Positions 1 to 11,100 of a stretch of 64,000 nt of DNA are shown piece by piece. The notes under the pieces are model-generated. The model did no database searches. It saw only the letters and a list, made by a program, of their open reading frames with translations, and was not told where the DNA came from. The stretch covers positions 806,001 to 870,000 of the forward strand of contig JAGGNK010013003.1 of the NCBI GenBank assembly GCA_017590115.1, given 5' to 3'. The position numbers and the translations under genes were made by a program. The stretch's first letter is position 1, and each line of letters begins with the position of its first letter. The stretch is from Montifringilla adamsi. Its lineage: Eukaryota > Chordata > Aves > Passeriformes > Passeridae.

Positions 1-2392
1 TTTAGATGAGTTGTGAGAAACAAATTATTAGGGCATCAAGGTGCCTGGACAAGGACTAAGCATAACAGACTGAACACAGTGTGCTACTGGAGCAAGTAAG
101 CAAGGATACTGGAAAGGTGCCTTGCAGTTAAATCCTTGTTTTTGACAAAGTTACAGTATGATTAAAATTCAAAATGGTTCAGTGCCACTTAAGTGTATGT
201 CAATGATGGATGAATGGGCAGGGAAATTGTTTCCAGCTTTTTTACTTGAAAAGAACGTCTGAGCATACAGCAGTGTTTTCTAATATTTAAGTCCAAAACC
301 AGCTGTAGTTATTCTCTGGTACTGAGAAATTCAGGAGCTCTAAGGAAAAAATTATTTGGAAATTATGCAGTGAACAAGAAGAGCAGTGACTAGGCTAATA
401 GAGCAAGTGGTAAAGGAAAGTGGAGGCTGCCAGCAAACACAGTTCATGTTTAAACGTGCTGCTCCTGCATACTTCAAAACAGCCAAGCACTCTGCAGCAA
501 CAAATCTTCATAAATCTCCAGGGACATAAGTTTGAACTTGTTCATTCCTACTGTAAATAGACTGAGACATCCTGTATGAACTTAACTAATTCCAATCAGA
601 CAGGGGAAGCCTTTAAGATTTATTTTTAAGGATTGGCACCTGTATGCTGGTTGTAAATGAAACAAAGTAGTCTTATCTGAAGAGTTCCAGTTTCTCTGTA
701 AAACTAAATAGATGATATAGACTACATTAGGTCTTCACCATCATGTCACAAAAGATGAATGATTCCTCTCAACATCAGTAACTCAAAACTAGCCCTGCAT
801 ATTTTACATTAAAGGGAAAGGAGATGACCAGCACTGTTTTCCTTTAAGTGTTTCTGAACCTTCTGACATCATCCACCATATTCTAAGTCTTTTTTAGCCA
901 CTGAAGATTGCATTTTGGATTCGCACGGCTATATTTGTTACCCTGTTGTGTGTTACCCTGTTGTGCCCATGCAGTTTCTTCATTCTGAATTGTGCAAAGA
1001 GCCTTAATAAACAGGACTCCTCTCTACCTCCATGGCCCTGGAGCCATTTGTTCCAGATGGCAAGAGCAGCAGGCTTCCTGAGAGACAGGTGCAGGAGCAA
1101 GGAGCAGGTGTGTGCAACTGTGCCCAGGGCGCTGCCCGTGCGCTGTGCATGCGCAGAGGGGCTGGACTGCCTCCGTTCACACTGGGAAATGGGAACTTTC
1201 CACCCAGAAACAACTAACAAGCGCCAGACTTCAAAAATCTCCCAGCTGAAAACGTAGCTGGACAGAGAAAGTTTCAAGATCTGGACTTAAGAAACCTTTT
1301 TTTAAAAATGGCGTTAACTAAAAAGTGTTTCATTCCATCTGGAAAATAACAGAAATGCTTTGCCTCACTGATGTAATGTTTAGGTACACATTAATACACT
1401 GAACTACAAAACATCCAAGGAACATATTATCCAGGAAATATATCTTAGGTTATTATCTACAGACATCAAAAGTAGAAAAACATTGGTGCTTTCAAAATAG
1501 CATCCTAATCCTTTTCCTGAAGGCAAGTTTCCTAAATAATAGCTGTTTGAGTGGCTAAAGAATAGGTGGGAACCTTCAAACTTTTAGCTAGATGGGTTAT
1601 GACTCTATAACTGGGCAAAATGTGTAAATTTCATCAAATCTTTCTCATCTTGTTTTCCAGTTTCAAAGTTTACTGATCACATAGGTCACAAACTCATTCA
1701 AACACAGTATCTATTTATTCTGTTTTTATATTGTTGAACACAATTGAATCTTTGTCCATGACCCCTATAATATGAAACAATAGTGGTGATTAAGACAGGA
1801 AAATTTTTCTGTTGTCAAGAGATGTATTTGCATGGCACAGCATTCAAAAGAGTCACTCCATGAAAGGATTAATCAAAAGTAGTGTAGCTATAATTTTTGA
1901 AGAAAGAGGAAATTGTTTTCATTGGCAAATAATTTGGCTCCCATGCTCTTGTACTGCTAGGAAAGGAGCAGCATCAAGTTCAGTAGTGGGAAGGCAGAAC
2001 TTCAAGGACAGCCCTTTAGAGACTAAAGCCAGACAAGTTAAAATGTGACCTGGAAAATGTCCAGGATTTGCTTTTTTTAAACTCCCATCCAATGGTCCAG
2101 GCTCCACACAGTTAAATTAGAACTGCCACAGTTTGTTAAACATTGAATGCCCCTCCCAAGAAGCAATAGGGTCTATAATTACTCCACAACAGGTCAAAAA
2201 GCTTTCTTGTTTCACCAAGTTCAGTAATCACAGGTTGTAAAAGTTCTCTCACTCCGAGCTTGAAGCAATAAAATGACTAGTACAAGGGCTGTAAATTAAA
2301 GTGCACAGAGAAAGATGAACTTTGGTAACAGCTTTTGCTAACTGGAAAAAATAAAGGAAACTCATGAACTGTGAAAGTAGTCACAATACAAA
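1..2392. other. Left flank, no gene recognised
   Basis: AT-rich sequence with no open frame that resembles a known protein. A GC-richer patch at about 1020-1200 contains TGCATGCGCA (1146-1155), close to an NRF1 site, and might be a regulatory element. In mammals the next gene on this side is CALM2, and no CALM2 exon is visible here. Confidence 0.5.
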
Positions 2393-2525
2393 AGCAATTT
2401 ATTTCAGTGAGGGACAAAAAGAAGCAAAACACTAATGGCATGCCCAGCTCTTTGAACCCCACTCTCTGCTCTCCGTTGTGCTGGTGTTTGTGGGATGAGA
2501 TTTTTCTGCCCAGCTCATGGGTGTA

Positions 2526-2531
2526 TTTATT
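2526..2531 (-). terminator. Minus-strand AATAAA downstream of the tentative divergent gene
   Basis: The hexamer reads AATAAA on the minus strand, 362 nt past the TAG at 2893. A second one is at 2399-2404. Relevant only if the minus-strand gene is real. Confidence 0.25.
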
Positions 2532-2892
2532 CACCTTTGCTTGGGGTATGACTATGCACACAAATTAGAGTGAGGCAAGAGTGGGTGTGGATTTACAGCA
2601 TGTTAACTGCTCCCTGGAAACTGCCTGCTGTGTGCATGCTGTGACCCTGTTTCCATTGAGGAATACATGGCTTCTGCTCACTGCCAGGTCCAGCCCTGTC
2701 TGTGGGCTGTTACTGGGGGTTACCTGACAAACTCTAAGTCCATGCCCTCACTAGCCCCATGGCAACCTGCACAGGTCCAGGAGAAGCAAATTCAATGGCA
2801 GGTTTTATGACAGCAGTACTCAATGTGCCTTCTGATAACACCACCCTGAGGGACAGGACGGCTGTCTGTGTAAACATCTGCTTCAGTTCTGC

Positions 2893-5800
2893 CTACAGCC
2901 CACAGATGTTGTCATGCAACAGAGCATGGTAAAAACTGCTTGGGACTATCTCACTTTCCAACAAGAGTTTTGATAAAGTTTCATCCGCATCTTCTTTCAT
3001 AGAGAATAGCTAAAAGAGGGGAAAAAGTAAAGTATCTTAGATGCCAAAACTGAAATAATTTTAATGTAAACAGAGCTTCTTTTACTACAGTTTGCAATCT
3101 TGTGTTTTCCCCTGAGCCCTTTCCAAACACTACAAATTTGAGGGATTGGGCACAGTATGAAATTAGAAGGTTTGCCTTGCTGCTGCGCAGTAGTCTGGAT
3201 GAGGAATTATTACCGGTTTTACCTCTAAGGCTGTTTATTTTAAGCCGTTTTGAATGCTGACAAAAGATGTTCTAAAAATGCTGCCAGTATTAGAGCCATG
3301 GAAATGCATTTTCAGGTACTTAAAGATGAGGGTGACAAACCTGTTACTGGCCCCACCCTCTAGAGTTAAAACTAAGCCCTGGCAGAGAGATGAGGATGCC
3401 ACAACGTATCAGACAGGTTGGTTTCAAGAATCCTCAAAGACACAAATAGAACATACATTAATTGCATGAGCGTTTCTCTCCTGTGGCTACACCCTGTCTA
3501 GTTTTGTGAACCTCTGAACCAACAGCCCTGTATCTCTTAGTAGCTACTCTTACTTTCGAAGGTCTCCAACCTGGTAGAGACCCAAGCTGTGGGCTTCTGA
3601 AGCTGAGGACAGCTTTGTCAGGGTTGCCACTGCCTCTGAACTAATTTCCATCTTCAACATGCATGACAGTCTTGTCAAAATGCACAAACACTGTGTTATT
3701 ATTAAAAAAATAAGTCATGATCTAGAAACGGACCAAAAAGACCCAAACATGTAAAATAGCTTCTTTTTTTCTGTTTTTTTTTTTTTTGTTGTTGTTGTTG
3801 TTTGTTTGTTTGTTTTGGGTTTTTTGGTTTTGGTTGTTTGTTTTGGTTTTGGTTTTTTTTTTTTTTTTTTTGGTTGTTGTTTTTTCTTTTTTTGGAAGTA
3901 GTTAGACAGTATAACAGAAAGGCATGATTGCTCATTTATTTTTTTTATTCTTCTTGGCTCTATACTTGACCACCTCCATATGGACAAGATATTTAAGTTA
4001 CCCAGGACTCCGAATGTTCTCATTATTCAAATCAGTGTAACAAGACTTACCTCTTTACTAGTGGTTTTCAAACAGGCAGGAAAAATAAAATAGCAATAGA
4101 AGCATCAGTTTTGTTACAGTCCTTTGAGCAGCAGCATGTGTCAATTTGTGACAACATGGAGTCTTCAGAAACACACAATAGACAAGGTACTGTATAAAAT
4201 TTCTCAATATTGTCCTCTTCCTACAGTTCTTTCAAGGTTTCATTCTATGCAGATGATGAAGTCTGGCAAAAAAAAAAAAAAAAGTTGAATGCAAACATTC
4301 TGAAGCTGTCCTAAGCAAGTCTGTAATATAATGATATATGTAGCAATATCTGCTGTCCAAAATACCTGTTGGCACTTTTGAGCATCAGTATTTCTGGTTG
4401 TTTCTGTCTTTGTCAGCCTTAACCAGTTAAAAGTCACGAATTTTCAAAAGCCATTAATTTTGTTAGAAAAATACTAACAAGATTATGCTTCCCAGTTTGG
4501 TGTCATACATGGCCTATTTTCTAGGGATGAGACTGGTTATCTTTAGGAGGGTTCACCCAAAACCAATCAGGTTTGAAGCCTCTGAAGAATCTCAGACCGA
4601 GATTGCCAAACACCCCAGTGGCATTGATCACGCTCTGTCCACTCATCTCTGTGATCTGCTGATCACGGTGCATGTCACAGCCCCACCTTGCATCGTTTCC
4701 TGATGCTTCAGGAGTGACTCACACATCCTTTCGACTTTCCCTGAAAGGAGATTCTGTCGCTTTTCTGTGCCTGGGGAGTTTCACAAAGCCCACTTACCCA
4801 ATTTCTAGTGACGACCTGGAAGTGACCTCACCTCATAGCCCAGTATCACACTAATTCTTACTGGCTTCAGAAAGAGCTGGATTTATTTCCTTGGATCTGA
4901 TTCAAAATTCACTCAAGTCAATAGAAAATCTCCCCCTAAAGTCAATGCCTCTTGAGTATTTCAGTGAACTAATACTTTATTCTCCAAACAGATTGGGATC
5001 CTATGTAAATTACAGAGCAAAAGTAGAAAAATACAGATCACGTGAATTCTCCTAATGCAAGCTGACATACTTTGTGTATGTAGAGTTTAGGGACCAAAAC
5101 ATTTTTTCTTTTTGCTATATAGCAGAGCCAGTAATGTGCTCGTAGCATTTAAATTATAATTTGTCTGAGCTGTAATTATGCTTTAGTAAGAGTAAACCAC
5201 AATGAGCCTACACTGCAATGCCTAATCAGCAGTCAGCTATTTGATAAGAGGAGGTATGTCCAACAGTTGATAAAATTATCCTGTTTATAACCAATATGCA
5301 AGGCCTTACCTTTAGAGCTGTGTGCTGAGGAAATATAGAATAGCCATTGAATATGGTCACGTATTTCAGCACAAAGAGATACAAGCACCACAAAAGGTAC
5401 AAAAATGACACTGCCTCCCAACCCTCCAGGACACCAAGGTACCTGTGTAATAAACTTCAATGCTCAGGCCCTTGTACCTGTTTAGCCTCATGTCTGCTCC
5501 AGTGGCTTTGATTCTACAGAGAACCCGCCCTCAAAATAACCTGGGAGGAGGGTAAGATGAACTCTGCTTCATCTTACCCTCTTCCCAGGTTCTTTTGAGG
5601 TGAATGGTCCCTCATTTCCATTGCCTTGCTGGTGAGTGACCTCGTGTAGAGCAACTCTCCTTCAAAAATACTGAGCAGCATTTAAACAATCATTTCTTCA
5701 CATCTGGAAATCTGGTGAGACCACAGGTAGCGAGGTCCTTATTAGCCCCTGCAAACTGGAGCCAAATTAAATGTTATACTACAAAAAGCTGCATGATGCC

Positions 5801-7089
5801 CCAATGTTTGTAGCAGAGTTCTCAAAGTACTTTCTACAGGTGCTAACTCACGTTTTGCTACATGTCACAACATAACAGTGCCAAAACACACTGTGAGAGG
5901 CTCTAGACCACACAAATACCCCAACACCATTCAGCTCCTAGATACAAAAGGTTAGCTATTTTCTGATAAAAAGATGCCTATGTGGTGTTTAAAGGTGCTT
6001 GTAGAAAGTAGCAAGGCAACTTTCAGTAGTAGTCACTCCAAGACTTGAAGACTGCTTGGATTTGTAAAACTGGGCACAGAGGTTTACCTACACAGAACAA
6101 GGATCAGGAGAAGAGGACTAGCTGTACCCAGCCTGTTCTGTTCTTCAACATTTACATATTAAAAAAAAATAAAATAAATAAAGGCAAAAGCCTATAATAA
6201 AGTTTATTGGTCCTTTTTATCAAGGCTTACGTAGGTCAGTTTGACAATTCCACAATGACAAGACAGCTCTTCTCATCTTGACGAAAACAGTACTTTAACA
6301 TGGAATAAGAGGTTTATAGTAAGGCAGGCATTTCTGAGCTTATTGATCCTACTTATCTTTCTGGAAAATGCCATCACTTGATGGAAGCCATACGAGAAGT
6401 CCATATCTGAGACTTTAGTCTTGCCAAGTCTTCATATTGCTAGGCCAAGTTTTCCATTTCAGTTTCTGACAAGTGTATCAGAAGAATATAGCTATCAATC
6501 AGAAACCACACAAAACCACACAAAGAATCAAGACAAATGCTGCAAAACTCTGATTTGGGCTGTACCAGGAGCAAATCCAGAGAGCACTCCTTTAACTTGG
6601 ACCCATCTGAGACAGCAGCAGGGCACTGGAGACAAAAACAACACACAAAACCAGGTACTACACAAACACAGCTGCACACAGAGACAAAAACACTAAGATA
6701 GCTCACCAGCAGTTTCACTTCAGTCAAGCTAAGTTTTCAAACAGTTTCACTTACTGATGTCTGCACATGCAAAAGCAGAAACATATTGTACAGTGAACTG
6801 GTAAGAAGAAGCTTCAAGTCTTTGGGCAGAATGTCATTCTGGTTTTATCCTGTACTAAAATAACTTGTTTTTCTAGGGTGCTAATGTATCTTTTAGAAAG
6901 ATCTATGCATATTTTTTAACTGAATAAATAAACTCAAGGTTCATAAAGCGTTTCCAGGGTACCATACCTATCTTTTGTCTTCCATTTTGACATTGCTTTT
7001 ACATTTTGGAAAGCCATCTTAAAGGCTGCAGCCGGCTTTCCCGTGCTTCCTCGTCGGCAACCTGGCAGGGCTCTGGCACTACCTCCCAT
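2893..7089 (-). CDS. Tentative divergent three-exon gene, small single-pass membrane protein (hypothetical)
   Basis: I do not recognise this protein. Three minus-strand blocks join in frame: 7089-6968 (from an ATG in AAAATGG context, donor AG|GTATGG), 5442-5310 (acceptor TTACACAG, donor AAAG|GTAAGG) and 3009-2893 (18-base pyrimidine-rich acceptor ending TTTTAG, stop TAG). Phases fit (2, then 0) and the product is 123 aa. Residues about 1-40 are basic, 51-70 form a hydrophobic helix rich in Leu/Tyr/Trp, and the acidic C-terminus ends ICGL. A minus-strand AATAAA lies at 2531-2526, about 360 nt after the stop. It would start beside the EPCAM CpG island, as a divergent partner. Each block is short enough to be open by chance and the middle acceptor is weak, so it could equally be a non-coding transcript or nothing. 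Confidence 0.25.
3760..3895 (+). repeat. T/G-rich low-complexity tract
   Basis: Long runs of T interrupted by GTT and GTTTT units. The lysine/glutamine-rich open frames on the minus strand here are by-products of this composition. Confidence 0.9.
5529..5600 (+). ncRNA. Long near-perfect hairpin, miRNA- or siRNA-like precursor candidate
   Basis: Arms 5529-5561 and 5568-5600 are inverted repeats of 33 bp around a 6-nt loop (CTCTGC). Only two positions differ. On the plus strand one of them is a G-U wobble and the other a U-C mismatch. On the minus strand both would be mismatches, so a plus-strand RNA folds better. Pairing stops immediately outside. It is longer in stem and shorter in loop than a typical animal pre-miRNA, and could instead be a simple inverted duplication. 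I recognise no known miRNA in it. Confidence 0.45.
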
Positions 7090-7890
7090 TTTGTAGGTTC
7101 CCACAAAGCTGCGCTGCTCAGAGACAAAGCACTCAGGACTGTTTTTTCCTGAGCAAGGAAATGAAGAAATGCAGTAGCAGAAGCGAATCTTCAGAGCAAC
7201 TTTGAGGCAGGGACACCTACAGTGTATTCTAGAAAGGAACCAAAACCGAAAACAAAAACTATACGCACGATCAGCGAAGAGCCTTAGGAAAGTGTTCATT
7301 CCATATAGATAAGCATTCTGGTTTTTTAATTTACTGAGGAATTATCAGAATTTATGCCAAGAACGGAGTATTTCACACGGCACCCCGGATGCAAACAAAT
7401 CTCATTATGAAGTGCGAGTATTCCCTGCTTGCTCTCAGCTCGCCGAGAGGGGAGTGGAAACACCCCCCGCCTGTCCCGAGGGAAGAGCCCGGGGCCACCA
7501 GGCCAGGGCAGAGACCCGGGGACCGCCCCGAGGCTCCGAAGGTCAGCGGCGGGCGCGGGAAGCCCCGAGCCGGGAGGGCCGCGGGCTCTGCTGCCCTGCC
7601 TGTGTGTCACAGGACAAACACGCCCGGGAGCTCCCGGCGATGAGTAACACTTTCCCCTCGACGGCGGGGGCCGCTGTCCTCCGGCTCCCCGCGACGGCCC
7701 CAGCCCGCCGCCCCTCCGCCCGGGCGGGGCGGTTTCACAGCGCGGGTAAAAAGCGGGCACGGCCGCGCCTCGGGACGTCCCTCGCACCGCCGCTCCCCCA
7801 TCCCATTCCGCAGGAGAGGCGCTGTTGGGGCCGGGCCGAGAGTGGGTCCCGCCCTGCCCCATCCAGTTTCGCCCAGGTGCGGCGGGAGGA

Positions 7891-7910
7891 GGGGGCGGCG
7901 GTGGTTTAAG
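7891..7910 (+). promoter_or_regulatory. Candidate EPCAM core promoter: GC box plus TTTAAG
   Basis: An Sp1-type GC box (7891-7898) is followed by a TATA-like TTTAAG at 7905-7910. That would place a start site near 7935-7940 and give a 5' UTR of about 195 nt with no upstream ATG. The TATA-like match is weak. Confidence 0.35.
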
Positions 7911-8131
7911 AGCGCGCCCGGCGGGCCCGGGGGAGGAGCCGCTGTCGCCGCCGCTCCCCCCCGCGCGTCCCAGGTGTAACCGGAGCCGGGAGGGCGCGGC
8001 GCAGCCACCAGCACCTGCGGAACCTGTCGGGCAGCTCACAGCGCTCCGCCGCCGCTGCCGCGCACGCATCGCTCCCTCTCTGCCCGCGTCCCCGAGGACT
8101 TTCCCCGGCCTCTCCGCCGCCCGCCCCAGCC

Positions 8132-8195
8132 ATGAAGCCGCTCTGCGGGGCTGCGCTCCTGCTGCTGCTGCTCTGCCCTGCCGCCACTGCCCAGG
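8132..8195 (+). CDS. EPCAM: EPCAM exon 1 (signal peptide)
   Basis: Encodes a 21-residue leader with a run of six leucines, ending ATAQ. The donor is G|GTGAGT. No ATG occurs between about 7911 and this start. Confidence 0.95.
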
Positions 8196-11100
8196 GTGAG
8201 TGCCCGCACCCCTCCGTCCGCTCCCCGCCCCGGGACTCCCTCCCGGCCCCGCTCTCCGGAGGGCTGGGCGCCCCGTGCCGCCACATGGCGACACCATTCC
8301 CCCTTCGCCGGGGGCGCGGAGCGGGCAGGAGCGCCCGGCACCAATAGCGCCCCTTTGTCCGCGCCCCGAGGAGGGCCCGGCGCTCGGGAAGGGAGAGAGG
8401 GAGGGAGGGTGGGGGGACGCGGGGGGTGCGGGCACGCCACGCCCGGCCGGCCAGGGGCGGCTTTGTCCTCCTGTCGGGCGGCGGGTCCCCTCACGGCCGC
8501 GCTTCCCTTGCAGCATGTGTGTGCGAGAAGAACAAGCGTGTCACCAACTGCAGGTTGGACAGCAGCGGCCATTGTCGCTGCGAAGCCATCGGCTCCGGAG
8601 TCACCGTGGACTGCTCCACCCGTGAGTAAAAGGGCACGGCCGGGTGGGTGGCGCGGAAACGAGCCCGCAGAGCGCCGGGGAATATGTGGGAATGACCGCT
8701 GAGTTCCCAGCAAACAATGGAGGCAAGGAAGGAGTTCTTCTTCCTGGTCTTCTAGGTCAACCGGTGTTGGAAGATAAGCGTTCAGGGTTTCTCTGCTTGT
8801 ACTGATGTAGGCTTACGCCTCCTCCTCAGTATTTGTTCTCCAGTGGCAAGAATTTCTTGAAGATGAATGATTGGCTTCCTTACAAGCTCATATCCTCGCT
8901 TTTCCTACAAATCTAGAGGGGACAGAGCCTTGTGACAAGACCTCACTCTGGGCTCAAGCTCAGCTGTGAGAAATGGAATGTGTGAATCCTAAGGCTGGCC
9001 TTGCTAGGCCTTTGCCTTGAGAGGCTGGCATACCCCAGTTTTATTGATTTTGTGCACCACCTACACATTAGCCATCTGCTCTTGCGTGTAATGGCTTCGA
9101 ATGTGGTTGCTGCTGGTGTCACCCGGTGTTTGTACGGACTCAGGGCTCTGGTTTGGACATGCGTGCTCTGGGGCTGCATAACGCGACTTTCTGGTTATTT
9201 TTAGTGACTTCAAAATGCCTGCTGATGAAAGCAGAAGTGATGGGCTCCAAATCGGGTCGACGTGAGAAACCAAAAGATGCGTTTGAAGATACCGATGGTC
9301 TCTACGATCCTGACTGTGAAAACAGTGGCGCTTTCAAGGCGAAGCAGTGCAATGGAACCACCTGTTGGTGTGTGAATACGGCTGGAGTTAGGAGAACTGA
9401 CAAACACGATGCAGACTTGAAGTGCAATCAATTAGTCAGAACGATGTAAGTCTTTCAACAGGGTGTGCTGTGACATGAAAACATTCCTGTGTGAGGCTCT
9501 GCCTGTGTGAATGATGCACTGGGAATGAATGAAGATGGAGCAATCAACACTTGGTTACTTGGCTGGGTTTTTTCTTCAGAAACAAGGAGATATTGAGTGG
9601 GTTTGGAAGAGACTTTGCGTGCCTTGGTTTTGTGTCATTGTTCTGTTGTTTTAGCCTGGGGTTAGATACTTTTGTTGTGTTTTATATGCATGTACTTCAA
9701 GAATTGTTTTATATGCATGTACTTCAAGAATATTCATTGTACTTCAGGTGGATCATCATTGAAATGAAACATGCTGAGAGAAATGCTCCTCTGAACGCTG
9801 AATCTTTAAAGAAGTAAGTGATGATAGTAATATGTTATGGTAGTGTATGCATGTCCTAGTGGATATCTAGGGTATTTCTAAGCAGTTGCTAAAAGCATTG
9901 TCAGACCTGTGAACTCACTTGCAAGACATTTTAGAAGCAAGCTGCAGATTCTTCATAGAATTGCTTTAATTTGTATTTGAAACAAATTAACCGCTAAAGC
10001 GATTCCCTTCTATTTAAAATTGATTGCTAATTTTCCCCCCTCAAATCAATATTCTAAAAGAAATGGAAGGTAGTGGATGAAACTGTTCAGAAAGTAAACT
10101 GACAAAAATGATAGAATAACTACATAGAAGCAGCAGGAGGAAAACGAGAATTTAGCCTTTTTTCTTTCTTACTTTTTTAAACTTTGTTAAAACCCCACTT
10201 GTTGTAGCTATTAGATCACCTCCTTTACCAGAACAAAAGCTGCTGCCCTCTAGCTCTTCTTCTGAACTCTTTAAACTGTAAAGCTCTTTTGTCTAACACA
10301 GGTGTTTATTTTACAGTAAGTGCATCTTCACTGTTAGGAGTTAATTGAACTCTAGTATGAAGAGAGTGCATTGGGTTTGATTGCGGCAGAGTTAATTTTC
10401 TTGGTGTGGTGCTGTGTTTTAGACCAGTGACCAAAATGGTGTTAATTAATTCACCAGTGTTTTAGCTGCTGCTGAGCAGCACTTAGAGAGTGTCAAGGCC
10501 TTCTCAGAGTCTCACTCTGCTGCCCCAGTGAGTAGGCTGTGGATGGGCAAGAGGCTGGGAGGGGGACAGGGCTGACCTGAATTGGCTGAACAGATAGCCT
10601 ATATCATATAATGCCATGTTCAGCAATAAATCTGGGGGAAAGTCTTTTCCCAAGTAGCCTTTGCTTAGAGGCTTGCTGGACCTTGATCTGTCAGTGATGA
10701 CTGATTGCTTTTACATCACTTGAGGATTTTATTTCCCCCACCCAGCCCTTTCACTTCCCAGACTGTCTTTATTTTAAGCAATAAGGGTTGTTTTGGTGGT
10801 TTTGGTTTTTTTTTTTTTTTTTTCCCTTGCTTTTGCCCTTCTGATTCTTTTCCCAATCCTGCTAGGGGGAAGTGAGTGGAAGACTAGGTGGGAGTTTAGC
10901 TGCCAACTGAGCTCCACCCACCACAGAGACTGCAGAAGAAAACAATTACACTAGTCTTCTCTACTTGTCAAATGATATATGTGAAACAGTACTATTTTTA
11001 CAGCCATGGCTTTTGTGTCCTTGCAGGTTTTTCACGGATACCATTACCAGTCGTTACCAGCTGGATGGCCGCTACATAACCAGTGTTCTGGTAAGAGGCA

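Larger units (their letters stand above)
7440..8690. promoter_or_regulatory. CpG island with EPCAM promoter
   Basis: Abrupt rise in GC and CpG density compared with both flanks, covering the region upstream of EPCAM, exons 1-2 and intron 1. It holds tandem GC boxes (GGGCGGGGCGG at 7722-7732, GGGGGCGG at 7891-7898). The long open frames on both strands here (for example minus 7326-8516) are arginine/proline/glycine-rich products of base composition and are not called as genes. The island could also drive a divergent minus-strand transcript. Confidence 0.8.

Noticed and set aside
3702..4023. Lys/Gln/Thr-rich minus-strand frames
   Set aside because: They are direct translations of the T/G-rich low-complexity tract.
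5785..5895. Possible extra minus-strand micro-exon (about 39 nt, donor AAAAC|GTGAGT) that would fit the phase of the tentative divergent gene
   Set aside because: Too short, with a weak acceptor and an unusual C before the donor. Not included.
7326..8516. 396-codon minus-strand open frame, and several plus-strand ones, across the EPCAM CpG island
   Set aside because: Composition is Pro/Arg/Gly-rich as expected for random frames in GC-rich DNA, it runs antisense through EPCAM exon 1, and no domain is recognisable.
10625..10630. AATAAA in EPCAM intron 4 as a genuine poly(A) site
   Set aside because: It lies inside the LTR at the position of its expected TATA-box region and is followed by no clear GT-rich element.
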